Positions 1 through 10,282 of a DNA stretch of 64,000 nucleotides are shown piece by piece. Positions within the stretch are counted from its first letter, which is position 1, and each line of letters starts with the position of its first letter. Source of the stretch: an uncultured Planctomycetota bacterium (lineage in GTDB: Bacteria; Planctomycetota; Phycisphaerae; UBA1845; UTPLA1); NCBI GenBank assembly GCA_900696465.1, contig CAADGE010000040.1:45494-109493 (forward strand), in the 5' to 3' direction. A program made the translations under genes and the position numbers. The notes beneath the pieces are model-generated. The model ran no database searches. It was given only the letters and a program-made list of their open reading frames with translations, and was not told where the DNA came from.

Positions 1-229
1 CTTCGGCGCCGTTGAGCCGGCCGGCCGTCTGGAGAAGCACCTCGCGAATGCGGGCGCGTTCCGCCGCGGCGATCTTTTTGTCTTCCTCGATGGCTTTGAG
101 ATTCGCCTTGGTCGGCGTCAGGGCCAGCCGATGTGGCAGGAGATAGTTACGTGCGTAACCGTCCGTGACGTCGACGATGTCGCCGCACAGGCCGAGCTTG
201 TGAATGTCTTTTCGTAAGAGCAGCTTCAT
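1..229 (-). CDS. rplI: Ribosomal protein bL9, N-terminal part (cut by window edge)
   Basis: Large-subunit ribosomal protein that binds 23S rRNA near the L1 stalk. The translation begins MKLLLRKDIHKLGLCGDIVD and continues through the family signature GYARNYLLP; the gene runs off the left edge after about 76 residues, so only the N-terminal RNA-binding domain and the start of the connecting helix are visible. It lies 15 bp downstream of rpsR on the same strand, the standard rpsF-ssb-rpsR-rplI order. The ATG at 227-229 is preceded by an AGGTGA Shine-Dalgarno-like stretch. Confidence 0.96.
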   Translation of the reverse strand, partial: MKLLLRKDIHKLGLCGDIVDVTDGYARNYLLPHRLALTPTKANLKAIEEDKKIAAAERARIREVLLQTAGRLNGAE

Positions 230-244
230 GGGTTCACCTCGATG

Positions 245-511
245 TTATCCGCAGAAGGGCATGAGCCCGATGTAGCGGGCGTGTTTCAGTGCGCGGCGCG
301 AGTCACGCTGATGGGTGGCGCAGTTCCCGCTTCGCTTGCGGGAAAAGTGCTTGCCCTGGCTGGAGACCAGCTTCTGGAGCGTGGCCAGGTCCTTGTAGTC
401 GATTTCCTCCGTCTTCTCACGGCAGAATCGACACTTGGATGGCTCACGCACGCGCGAGCGCTTCTGCTTGCGATCGGTCTTCTTGTCGAGTTTCGGTCCT
501 CTCATTTTCAT
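245..511 (-). CDS. rpsR: Ribosomal protein bS18
   Basis: Small-subunit protein of the 30S platform that pairs with bS6. The 88-residue product has the conserved stretch EEIDYKDLATLQKLVSSQGK and the basic C-terminal half. It carries four cysteines (a CRFC pair near residue 27 and two more C-terminally), which looks like the Cys-containing form of S18 that may bind zinc; that is inference from spacing only. The ATG is preceded by AAAGGACGA. It sits between ssb and rplI in the usual order. Confidence 0.97.
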   Translation of the reverse strand: MKMRGPKLDKKTDRKQKRSRVREPSKCRFCREKTEEIDYKDLATLQKLVSSQGKHFSRKRSGNCATHQRDSRRALKHARYIGLMPFCG

Positions 512-625
512 TCGTCCTTTCGTTGCAATTCGTTCGCGTCAACGTGTTGTCGTCGCGGTGACATCGATCTGCGTTGTCATGCCGGCCGGCCACAGGCACG
601 TCGGTGACGGCTTACGGATCGTCCG

Positions 626-1132
626 CTAAAACGGAATCTCCTGTTTTCCACCGTGCGGTTCGTCGATCGGCGGCATTTCGTCGATCGGCGGAGCGTCGTC
701 GTAATCGCCGCTGCCCACGGCTGCACCGGCACGCGCTGGTGCCGCCGGGCGACCGGCGCCGCGGTCGTTTCGTCCGCTGTCAGGTCCTCGGCCGCCGCCT
801 GCGGGGCCGCCGAGAAACTGGAAGTTATCAACCACCACGTAGAGCTTGCTACGCTTCTGGCCGTCTTTGCCTTCCCACTGGTCGAGTCGCAGTTGTCCCT
901 CGATCAGGATGGGCTTGCCCTTGGTCATGTACTGATTGAGCGTTTCCGCCTGGCGGCCGAATGCGCGAATGTCCACATAGCAGACATCTTCGCGCTGTTC
1001 GCCGGTCTGGCTCTTCCACTTGCGATTGATCGCCATGCCGAACTCGCAGACTGGTGTGTTGCTCGGCAGGTAAGAGAGCTGCGGATCGCGCGTCAGGTTG
1101 CCCGCCAGGATGACCTTGTTGAAATTCGCCAC
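626..1132 (-). CDS. ssb: Single-stranded DNA-binding protein
   Basis: Coats single-stranded DNA during replication, recombination and repair. Residues 1 to about 108 form the OB fold (starts MANFNKVILAGNLTRDPQL, with the YVDIRAFGRQAE and GKPILIEGQLRLDQWEGKDG strands). A Gly/Pro/Arg/Ala-rich linker follows, and the protein ends in an acidic patch plus EIPF, close to the DIPF tip that recruits partner proteins. At 168 residues it is normal length. It lies between rpsF and rpsR, as in many bacteria. Confidence 0.97.
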   Translation of the reverse strand: MANFNKVILAGNLTRDPQLSYLPSNTPVCEFGMAINRKWKSQTGEQREDVCYVDIRAFGRQAETLNQYMTKGKPILIEGQLRLDQWEGKDGQKRSKLYVVVDNFQFLGGPAGGGRGPDSGRNDRGAGRPAAPARAGAAVGSGDYDDAPPIDEMPPIDEPHGGKQEIPF

Positions 1133-1199
1133 GATGCGCTCCTTTCACATTCGAACCGATTTGCCGGCGCGGCCGCGCCCGCCGGAAACGGACACAGAG

Positions 1200-1706
1200 T
1201 TAGTCCTCAGCACCGACATCGCCGCCCGCCGCGCCCACCTCGGCCAGCTCACTCTCGGCTTCCGGCACCGCTGTCGGTACTCGCTCACGCTCATCTCCGC
1301 CCGGCGTGAAGCGACCGCGTCCGCCCGGTCCACCGCCGCCGGGTCCGCCCCATTCGTCGCCGCGAACCGGCGTCTTCGGCGGTGGTGCCGCAGTCATGGC
1401 CTTCTCGACGTATTCGGGCGTGAGGCGATCCTTTCGGAGCACCAGGACGCGCAGAATCTTTTCGGAGAGCTGGCAGTCGCGTTCCAGCGGACTGATCTTT
1501 TCGGGGGCCGCTTCAAAGAAGGTCAGGACGTAGAGACCGCGCTTGCTGCGTCGGATCGGATAGGCCAGCTTGCGCTCATCCCACTTCTTGAGGCCCAGCA
1601 CCTTCGCCTCGGCACGATCCAGCACGCGCCGCACCTCGGCCTCGGCGGCCGGCCAGTCCGACGCCAGGGCCGGATCCAATAGAAACATGCCTTCGTAGCT
1701 CTTCAC
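1200..1706 (-). CDS. rpsF: Ribosomal protein bS6 with C-terminal extension
   Basis: Small-subunit protein partner of bS18. Residues 1-100 match the S6 fold (MKSYEGMFLLDP at the start, then GLKKWDERKLAYPIRRSKRG). The protein is 168 residues, against roughly 95-140 for most S6 proteins; the extra tail is a Gly/Pro-rich stretch followed by an acidic Glu/Ala-rich segment and is probably disordered. First gene of the rpsF-ssb-rpsR-rplI group, 64 bp after pth. Confidence 0.96.
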   Translation of the reverse strand: MKSYEGMFLLDPALASDWPAAEAEVRRVLDRAEAKVLGLKKWDERKLAYPIRRSKRGLYVLTFFEAAPEKISPLERDCQLSEKILRVLVLRKDRLTPEYVEKAMTAAPPPKTPVRGDEWGGPGGGGPGGRGRFTPGGDERERVPTAVPEAESELAEVGAAGGDVGAED

Positions 1707-1770
1707 GGTTCGTTACTCCTTCATGCATGCCGCCGGTCGTTCGCGCGTATGATGCGTTTGCGGGCGACTG

Positions 1771-2403
1771 CTACTTCGTTTCATCGCGGTTGCGATCTGG
1801 TTCCTTCAATTCGGTATCCACATTCTTTTCGCGACCCTTGTCCTTGTCGCGGTTGGTCTCGTTCATCGCCGCCTGGATGCCGCGTCTGATCCAGCATTCC
1901 ACGGCATCGGCCGCCCTCGGCAGGGCTTCTTCCATCAGCTCGCGCTCGCCTTCCGAGAAGGGCGAGAGCACGTAGTCGGCCACATCGCCGCGCGTCGGCC
2001 GGCCGATGCCGATCCGCAATCTCGCGACCTCATCGCTGCCCAGGCAGCGAAGCACGTCATCGAGGCCGCGCTGTCCGCCGGCCGAGCCATTGGCCCGCAG
2101 GCGGAGCCGCCCCGGAGGCAAGTCGACGTCGTCGGAGACGATCAGGACGTCCGACAGCGGGACCTGATAGAACCCCACGGCGGCAACGACACTCTTGCCG
2201 CTGAGGTTCATGTAGGTCATGGGCTGCAGCAGGCACACTCGCTCGCCGGCGTACTGGCCGTCGGCCATCAGGCCGGAAAACTTCTCCCGCGGCGGGTCGA
2301 ACTGCCAGCGCCGGGCCAGCAGCTCCACCACGCGAAAGCCCACGTTGTGCCGCGTTCCGGCGTATTGGCGACCGGGATTTCCCAGTCCGACGATGAGCTT
2401 CAT
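1771..2403 (-). CDS. pth: Peptidyl-tRNA hydrolase
   Basis: Releases tRNA from prematurely dropped peptidyl-tRNAs. The N-terminus [20 protein letters not shown] contains the family signature with Asn9 and the catalytic His19; the later [15 protein letters not shown] segment holds the conserved Asp. At 210 residues it has about 25 extra C-terminal residues that are Lys/Glu/Asp/Arg-rich and not part of the known fold. It follows rplY at 59 bp, the common rplY-pth pair. Confidence 0.97.
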   Translation of the reverse strand: MKLIVGLGNPGRQYAGTRHNVGFRVVELLARRWQFDPPREKFSGLMADGQYAGERVCLLQPMTYMNLSGKSVVAAVGFYQVPLSDVLIVSDDVDLPPGRLRLRANGSAGGQRGLDDVLRCLGSDEVARLRIGIGRPTRGDVADYVLSPFSEGERELMEEALPRAADAVECWIRRGIQAAMNETNRDKDKGREKNVDTELKEPDRNRDETK

Positions 2404-2462
2404 TTATGCGTCTGTGCTGCAGGCGCGGTCGATCCGCAGGACGCCCCACGGAGTTGCCTGAC

Positions 2463-3125
2463 CTACTCCTTCTCTTCCTTGCCTTCCTCTTCCTCCACCT
2501 TGCCCTTGGCAATGACTTCCGGCTCGGCGGCACCTTCGACCGGGGCTTCGCCTGTGGGCTCGGCCTGAACGATCGGCTGCCGCACCGTCGCCACGACGAT
2601 GTCGGGATCGTGCATCGCGGTGATTCCGGGATCGAGCTTGAGCTCGGAAACGTGGAGTACCTGATCCATCGCCAGATCGGACACGTTGACCCGGATCACG
2701 TCGGGAATGCTGGTGACCAGACACTCGACTTCGAGTTCCATGAGTTCCTGCCGGAGGACACCGCCATCGGCGACGCCCTTCGGTGTGCCGCGCAGCTCGA
2801 GCGGCACCTGCACCGTGACGCGCTCATTCAGGTCGACGCGCGTCAGGTCCACGTGGAGCAGCGTAGCGCCGAGGTGGTCGTACTGCGTGTCTTTGAACAG
2901 GCAGGACTGCACCTTGCCGGCGATGTCCAAGTTGACCACGTGGACGCCGTGACGAAGCTGCATTTCCACTTCGTGGTAGTCGAGCACGACGGATTCGGGA
3001 TCCTGCTTGTGGCCGTAGACAACGGCCGGGAGCTTGCCGGCGTTGCGCAGGCGGTTTGCGGCGCGCGAGCCGCCGGGTCGTCGGGGTACTGCTTTAAGCG
3101 TCGATATCTGCTGCATGGGTTGCAC
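2463..3125 (-). CDS. rplY: Ribosomal protein bL25, long Ctc/TL5 form
   Basis: Binds 5S rRNA in the large subunit. The 220-residue product has an N-terminal L25 domain (NRLRNAGKLPAVVYGHKQDP) followed by the beta-rich TL5/CTC domain (LELRGTPKGVADGGVLRQEL) and a very acidic Glu/Lys tail, so it is the long stress-linked Ctc form rather than the short E. coli form. It is placed between prs and pth, the same order as in many Proteobacteria and Firmicutes. Confidence 0.95.
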   Translation of the reverse strand: MQPMQQISTLKAVPRRPGGSRAANRLRNAGKLPAVVYGHKQDPESVVLDYHEVEMQLRHGVHVVNLDIAGKVQSCLFKDTQYDHLGATLLHVDLTRVDLNERVTVQVPLELRGTPKGVADGGVLRQELMELEVECLVTSIPDVIRVNVSDLAMDQVLHVSELKLDPGITAMHDPDIVVATVRQPIVQAEPTGEAPVEGAAEPEVIAKGKVEEEEGKEEKE

Positions 3126-3175
3126 CTCTTGCTACGAGACGCGGGCTGTCAGTTGTCTCCGCGTCCGGACCTTTC

Positions 3176-4144
3176 TTATTTCTCTTCATGGTTGGTGAAC
3201 AGACTGCTCACCGACCGGTGTTTGTGAATGCGAGCGATGGCCTCGCCGAAGATTTCCGCGACGCTGAGCACGACCAGATTCGGCAGGCGCTTACGCACTT
3301 CGTTAGGCAATGGAATCGTGTCGGCCACAGCGATCTCGGTGAACGGGGCCGCGGAGAGCCGCTCGAGGGCGGGACCGGCGAAGACGGCATGCGTGGCCGC
3401 GCCGCGAACCGACCGGGCGCCGCGCTCCGTACAGATGCGGGCCGCTTCGCAGACCGTTCCGGCGGTGGCGATCATGTCGTCGATCATGACGACGTCTTTG
3501 CCTTCGACATCGCCGATGATGTTGTGCACGACGGCCGTGCTTCCGCTCGTGCGTCGCTTGTCGATCACGGCCAGGTCGCAGCCCATCTTTTCGGCGTACA
3601 TGCGGGCGCGCTTGACGTTGCCCACGTCCGGGCTGACGAAGACGACATTCTTGAAATCCAGATTCCTGAAGTGGCGCGTGAAGGCCGGCTCGGCCTGCAG
3701 GTGATCCACCGGGATGTCGAAGAAGCCCTGAATCTGGGCGGCGTGGAGATCCATCGTCAGGACGCGATCGGCGCCCGCCTCGCGAATCAGATTGCTGATG
3801 AGCTTTGCCGTGATCGGAACGCGGCCTTCGTCCTTTCGGTCCTGTCGGGCATAGCCGAAATAAGGCAGCACGGCGGTGATGCGACGCGCCGAGGCGCGAC
3901 GCAGGCAGTCCATAAAGACGAGCAGCTCAAGCAGGTTTTCGTTGACCGGGCGGCAGGTCGGCTGCACGACGAAGACATCCCGCCCGCGAACGTCGTCGTT
4001 GAGCTTCACGAAGAGTTCGCCGTCGGGGAAGGTCTCGCAATGCACGCGGCCGGGGCGGATCTCCAGGTAGCTACAGATGGCATCGGTCAGCGCAGGGTTT
4101 CCGCGACCGCTGAAGACCTTGAGTTCGCCATCGGGGTTGATCAT
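3176..4144 (-). CDS. prs: Ribose-phosphate pyrophosphokinase
   Basis: Makes PRPP from ribose-5-phosphate and ATP for purine, pyrimidine, NAD, His and Trp synthesis. Recognised by GNPALTDAICSYLEI at the N-terminus, the PRPP-synthase signature DRVLTMDLHAAQIQGFFDIP and the PRPP loop VVMIDDMIATAGT. I use the ATG at 4142-4144, which gives 322 residues beginning MINPDGELKVFSGRGNP, the usual family length; the reading frame stays open upstream into the glmU-like gene but that extension is not family-like. Follows the glmU-like gene by 13 bp. Confidence 0.96.
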   Translation of the reverse strand: MINPDGELKVFSGRGNPALTDAICSYLEIRPGRVHCETFPDGELFVKLNDDVRGRDVFVVQPTCRPVNENLLELLVFMDCLRRASARRITAVLPYFGYARQDRKDEGRVPITAKLISNLIREAGADRVLTMDLHAAQIQGFFDIPVDHLQAEPAFTRHFRNLDFKNVVFVSPDVGNVKRARMYAEKMGCDLAVIDKRRTSGSTAVVHNIIGDVEGKDVVMIDDMIATAGTVCEAARICTERGARSVRGAATHAVFAGPALERLSAAPFTEIAVADTIPLPNEVRKRLPNLVVLSVAEIFGEAIARIHKHRSVSSLFTNHEEK

Positions 4145-4157
4145 GAGCGGATCCTCG

Positions 4158-5252
4158 TCATGGACAACCTGATTGAGCGGGCGGTCTACGGACCACCTGC
4201 ACGGTTCGCTTGCCTGCTGGATGCGGTGCCGGACGCGATCCGGCCGTCGCATCAAAGGCGGTCAGCGCGCCGGGGCCGACCGTCGCACCATCGGCGACCA
4301 CGGCGCCGGCGGTCACATACGCAAAGGGGCCGACCACGCAGCCCGCGCCGATACGGGCATTGCCTTCGATGTAGGTGAACGGACGGACGACCGTCTCCGG
4401 GCCGATGACGGCACGGCTGTCGATCCAGGTGTTGTCAGGGTCGACAATGGTGACGCGGTTTTCCATCCAGGCGGCGCAGATGCGGAGTCGCATCAGGTGG
4501 GCGACCTGTGCCAGCTCGCTGCGCGAGTTGATGCCGGTGGCGTCTTCGGCAGGTACGCGCGTGCCCGCGAGGACCTTTCGGCCATCTGCCCGGAGGACGG
4601 AAAGAGCGTCGGTGATGTAATACTCGCCCTTGGCGTTGTTCGGTGTGATCCGCTCGATCGCGTCGAAGAGCGCGGCGGCGTCGAAGCAGTAGTAGCTGGG
4701 GTTGACTTCGTGGATTGCCAATTGCTCAGGCGTGGCGTCGCGATGTTCGACGATGCATTCGAATTCGCCGCCGGCATTTCGGACGATGCGACCGTAACCG
4801 GTGGGATCGTCCAGAACCGTGGTGGCGATGGAAGCGGCGGCCGCCGCGGCGCGATGACCGCCGACGAGGTCGGTGAGTGTTTTTGCGTGGATGAGCGGCA
4901 TGTCACCGGCGATGACGATCACGTCACCGGCGAAGTCCTTGAAGGCATCCCGGCACATCTGCACGGCGTGGCCGGTGCCTTTCTGCTCTTTCTGTTCGAC
5001 GAAGCGAACGCCCGGCTCCTGTGAGAAGGCGCTCATGACCGCCTCCTTGCCGAAGCCGACGACGATGTAAAAGTCTTTGACGCCAGCTTCTCGACAGGCG
5101 TCGATGACGTAGGCGAGCATCGGCCGGCCGCAGATTTCATGCATGACCTTGGGCAGGTCGCTCTTCATGCGCGTGGACTTGCCCGCCGCGAGAAGGATGG
5201 CCGCGAGCCCGCGAGTTGATGTCTTGTTGCCTTGTCCCGATGCCACGAACAC
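4158..5252 (-). CDS. Short GlmU-like UDP-GlcNAc pyrophosphorylase
   Basis: Related to GlmU, which makes UDP-GlcNAc for peptidoglycan and LPS. Residues about 15-245 form the nucleotidyltransferase domain with LAAGKSTRMKSDLPKVM, GTGHAVQM and GDMPLI. The left-handed beta-helix starts near residue 265 (ENRVTIVDPDNTWIDSRAVI) but stops after a few coils, and the last 35 residues are a Pro/Arg/Ala-rich tail. At 364 residues it is about 90 shorter than bifunctional GlmU and lacks the region with the acetyltransferase His and acetyl-CoA site. Probably uridylyltransferase only. GTG start at 5252; the tRNA-Gln gene is 30 bp upstream. Confidence 0.85.
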   Translation of the reverse strand: MFVASGQGNKTSTRGLAAILLAAGKSTRMKSDLPKVMHEICGRPMLAYVIDACREAGVKDFYIVVGFGKEAVMSAFSQEPGVRFVEQKEQKGTGHAVQMCRDAFKDFAGDVIVIAGDMPLIHAKTLTDLVGGHRAAAAAASIATTVLDDPTGYGRIVRNAGGEFECIVEHRDATPEQLAIHEVNPSYYCFDAAALFDAIERITPNNAKGEYYITDALSVLRADGRKVLAGTRVPAEDATGINSRSELAQVAHLMRLRICAAWMENRVTIVDPDNTWIDSRAVIGPETVVRPFTYIEGNARIGAGCVVGPFAYVTAGAVVADGATVGPGALTAFDATAGSRPAPHPAGKRTVQVVRRPPAQSGCP

Positions 5253-5282
5253 ACCCTTACTTCAGGCGAGTCATACCTTGAA

Positions 5283-5353
5283 CTACCCGGCGAGGACTCG
5301 AACCTCGACAAACAGGACCAAAACCTGTTGTGCTACCATTACACCACCGGGTA
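5283..5353 (-). tRNA. tRNA-Gln (anticodon TTG)
   Basis: Read on the minus strand, a 71-nt cloverleaf: the 7-bp acceptor stem pairs TACCCGG with CCGGGTA and is followed by a G discriminator; a D arm; an anticodon arm AACAGG-TTTTGGT-CCTGTT giving anticodon TTG; and a T arm CGAGG-TTCGAGT-CCTCG. CCA is not encoded. It is 30 bp upstream of the glmU-like gene on the same strand. A tRNA-Gln next to prs/rplY/pth is a known arrangement in Proteobacteria. Confidence 0.95.
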
Positions 5354-6091
5354 ATGGTCTGCGCGGGCGCGCGTGCCGTCCGCCTTGCAGTCACTTGTCG
5401 ATCCATGGCAGCCGAGAGTGCGCCGGGCGAATCACCCGGTACATCTCAGAAGAACGGCCTCGAAAGACCGTGTCAGGCGGGGCATCAGAGCCCGCCGGAC
5501 AAGAGAAAAGACGCGGCTGCGATTGGGCCCTTCCCGGAGCTAGAGCGCCCGGCCGCGTGCCGGATGCCCTCAGGTCGCCACCGTCGAATCGACGCCATCG
5601 ACCGGCCCCTTGGGGAAGAACGAATCTTCGTGTTCTGAGAGGTTCGCCGCCGGGCAGACCCGGAGGTCGAACACAGGTCGGCAAGGATAGCTCGATCCAC
5701 CTGGACTGTCAACGCTGTGAGATGGGGCGATTTCAGGTGCATGGACGTGGGTAACGCACGGGGATGGCGCAAAAAAAACCCACCCGGTCCGACCACCGAG
5801 TGGGCAAAGACCAGCGGATGGGCGAGCCGAACAATCATCCGCTGATCATACACGCGATTTTTCGCAGGTCCTGAGCACCTTCAGGGCTGATAACCCTGAC
5901 AGCCGCAGGCCTGTCACTCTCTTTAACAGACCAGACTGGAGCATTTATTCCAGAAACCCTTACAACCCTGAGTAATTTATTCATCGGTTGGACCCCAGAA
6001 GCTTTTAGCTGTAAGTATATGTAAATAAGTATGTTGGAATATACAGGCGGGGCTCAGTGAAAGGTATGCCTGAACTCAGGCGGAAAAATAG
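5354..6091. other. Structured intergenic region without a recognisable gene
   Basis: About 740 bp between the tRNA and the phosphomannomutase-like gene. I see no convincing protein gene. It holds a minus-strand terminator (5771-5804), an inverted repeat CAGCGGATG/CATCCGCTG (5812-5820 and 5836-5844), and a run of small hairpins from about 5888 to 5975 (TCAGGG/CCCTGA and CTGGA/TCCAG stems). From about 5940 to 6060 the base composition is clearly AT-richer than the flanks. A GCCTG/CAGGC hairpin (about 6068-6081) lies just past the stop codon of the minus-strand gene. It may contain an unannotated small RNA or a remnant; no known RNA family was recognised. Confidence 0.5.
5771..5804 (-). terminator. 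Rho-independent terminator (minus strand)
   Basis: CCCAC (5779-5783) pairs with GTGGG (5800-5804), with an inner CGGT/ACCG stem. On the minus strand the hairpin is followed directly by eight T residues (A8 at 5771-5778 on the plus strand). It would stop transcripts coming from the phosphomannomutase-like gene or from a small RNA in the intergenic region. Confidence 0.75.
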
Positions 6092-7717
6092 TCACGCGGA
6101 GTTTTCTCCATCCTTGAGCATGGACTCCAGTTCGGCCAGCCGTTCCTCGACAAGCTTGCGTGTCCGCGCTTCGAGCAGGACATGAAGCTCTGACTCCGCA
6201 GCGCCACCCGGCTGTCGAAGATTGAACCACCAGTCCGGATAGCGAACGGTGATTCCGTCGAGTTGCTCGATCTGGGCGTCGGCGTGGGCCGAGGTGATTC
6301 GCCGGAGGGCCCGCTCGCCGTCCCGACAGGATACGCGAAGCTCGCCGAAGGAGCGATTTCTTGCGATCGGTCGCACCAATTCACTGAGCTTTCGCCCGGT
6401 CTCACAGAGCAGGTTCATCATCTGTACGACGGCGAGCATCGCATTCTCGCAGTAGCCGTTGTCGCGGAAGTAGTAGCGCCCGGAGAGGTCCGCGCCGAAG
6501 ACTGCATGTCGCTCGGTCATGGTCTTCTTGATGAAGACGTGTCCGACGCGCTCGCGGATCGGCAGGCCGCCGGCGCGCAGGACCTCGTCGTTCACGAGTG
6601 AACTGAAACGGTGGTCGAAGACGATCGCTGCTCCGGCTTCGCGTTCGAGGAATCGCCTGGCCAGCAGCGTCGCAATCAAGTCCGGCCGGACAAGTGTTCC
6701 CTTTTCATCGACGAAGAGCAAACGATCGGCGTCGCCGTCGAAGCCGACACCGAAGTCCGCCGCGTGTGTCTGAACGGCTTTGCGCAAGGCGTTCAGATTG
6801 CCGGGACGAGCCGGATCGAGTTGTGCTGTCAGGGCGTCCTGGGCTGCGAAAAAGAGTGGATTCCAGTTGAGTCCGATCACGCCGTCGAACAACATCGGGA
6901 ATACCTTTGCGGCGACGCCGGCGCAGGCGTTGACGACGATGTTCAGCTCGCGCGACAGTCGATACGTGTCCCCATTACGGCCGGCAGCGATGGAATCTGG
7001 CGGCGGCGGAAGCCGGCTGCGGACAAATTCGCGATAGGCGTCGCTGAGGTCAGTCGTCTTCACGGTGCCGGTGGTCCCCGTGCGATGACGAGGGACGCGC
7101 AAGGCGATATCTCGAATGCTGGCAAGGCCTGTCTCTGATGCGATCGGAAAGCCACGGGCGGCGCAGATCTTCATGCCGTGATACGGTAACGGATGTCGGC
7201 CACCGGTGATCTGGATTCCGCCGCAGGCGCCGAAATGGCTGACCGCGAAGTAGAGCTGCGGCGTATCGACCACGCCGATCTTTACGACATCGATGCCAGT
7301 GGAAAGGATGCCCTCGATGAGTGCCGACTCGAGGGCTTCGGCGTCCTGCCTGCCGTCATTCCCGACGATCAGCGATCGTATGCTCGGATCCGCTCGATCG
7401 AAGCCGCGCAGCCGTCCGTGCAGGTACTGGCCTGCGGCATGACCGATTCGCCAAGCGGCGTCGGTGGAAAGGGGCGCGGGGTATGTACCCAGCACGTCGT
7501 GCGGACGAAAAAGCGACTCGAGTTGTGAGTGGACTGCGGCTCGATCGAGATGGGTCGAGACAGGTATCGCCGCGCGTTCGTCGTCGTTGAACTGGCAGCC
7601 GGCGCATTTCGGATAATGGGCCTGTCGGCGACCGCGACAAACGGCATTCGACAGCTTGATCTGCTCCTCACCGGGGCAGAAGCGGTAGTAATCCGTCGCG
7701 GGTTGAATCGCCGGCAT
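6092..7717 (-). CDS. Phosphomannomutase/phosphoglucomutase homologue lacking the catalytic serine
   Basis: Member of the alpha-D-phosphohexomutase superfamily, 541 residues from the ATG at 7715-7717. The frame is open upstream but that part looks non-coding. The Mg-binding loop is intact (GFDGDADRLLFVDE). The active-site loop, normally TASHNP with the phosphoserine, reads TGGRHP here, so Ser is replaced by Gly. The sugar-binding loop is GADLSGRYYF and the C-terminal phosphate loop lacks the usual RxSNTEP. The N-terminal 35 residues contain four Cys ending in CAGC, a possible zinc knot. It is likely not a normal mutase; a phosphosugar-binding or regulatory role is possible. Divergent from acs. 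Confidence 0.8.
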   Translation of the reverse strand: MPAIQPATDYYRFCPGEEQIKLSNAVCRGRRQAHYPKCAGCQFNDDERAAIPVSTHLDRAAVHSQLESLFRPHDVLGTYPAPLSTDAAWRIGHAAGQYLHGRLRGFDRADPSIRSLIVGNDGRQDAEALESALIEGILSTGIDVVKIGVVDTPQLYFAVSHFGACGGIQITGGRHPLPYHGMKICAARGFPIASETGLASIRDIALRVPRHRTGTTGTVKTTDLSDAYREFVRSRLPPPPDSIAAGRNGDTYRLSRELNIVVNACAGVAAKVFPMLFDGVIGLNWNPLFFAAQDALTAQLDPARPGNLNALRKAVQTHAADFGVGFDGDADRLLFVDEKGTLVRPDLIATLLARRFLEREAGAAIVFDHRFSSLVNDEVLRAGGLPIRERVGHVFIKKTMTERHAVFGADLSGRYYFRDNGYCENAMLAVVQMMNLLCETGRKLSELVRPIARNRSFGELRVSCRDGERALRRITSAHADAQIEQLDGITVRYPDWWFNLRQPGGAAESELHVLLEARTRKLVEERLAELESMLKDGENSA

Positions 7718-7876
7718 GGCCGCATGATACCGCGCGGCGGGTCCGTGGGCCACGATTTCGAGCGCAGGGCGGTGCGATCCGGCCCGCGCGAGGGAAAAGG
7801 AGCGGTGAATAGCGATTTTCAGGTCTCCTTTCACATGTGGGCGATGCCGGCCGCTGTGTGCCCGCTGGCACGATGA

Positions 7877-7905
7877 TTGCAGGTGACAATGGTATGAGTT
7901 AAAAT
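7877..7905 (+). promoter_or_regulatory. Sigma-70-type promoter for acs
   Basis: TTGCAG at 7877-7882, a 17-bp spacer, then TAAAAT at 7900-7905, about 95 bp before the acs start codon. Position and spacing fit a housekeeping promoter. Prediction from sequence only. Confidence 0.5.
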
Positions 7906-8000
7906 GGCGCGGAACGTCGAACCTGACGCATGAATCCAGCCGACGAGTTGCGTCTCCCACCTGCTGCGTCCTTGTTTACCGCGACCGGGAGGTATTCTCG

Positions 8001-9965
<1,965 letters not shown>

Positions 9966-9994
9966 GGCCCCTTTCTGCGGCCGGGAATATCTGC

Positions 9995-10282
9995 TATAAT
10001 ACGCACCGTATTGCGAGGCCCTGACCGGAGCCGTCAGGGCTGACCGGGGAATGCGATGGGCAGCAACCACCGGTCCTCTGAGCGCGGCGGTCCATCGGGC
10101 CCTGCGAACAGGCAGTGAACGCATCGCGGCAACGAGCTTCGCGCGGCGCGGCGCGGAGATCGGAAGCCGGAGTGGAAGGCCGGCCGTACCGACCGGCACG
10201 GACGGATCGTTCACCTCGAACGAAACCTCGCCTGGGAACAGCTACGGGCAGAATCGCGCCAGACGATAAAGGGACTGCAATC
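9995..10282 (+). promoter_or_regulatory. Promoter and structured 5' leader of the DUF3052 gene
   Basis: A perfect TATAAT at 9995-10000 is followed by a highly structured stretch up to the ATG at 10283. An 8-bp perfect stem GCCCTGAC/GTCAGGGC (10018-10025 with 10033-10040) is followed by GACCGG/CCGGTC (10042-10047 with 10070-10075); further GC-rich pairing follows. No known riboswitch core was recognised. It could be a regulatory leader or a separate small RNA of up to about 270 nt. Confidence 0.5.
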
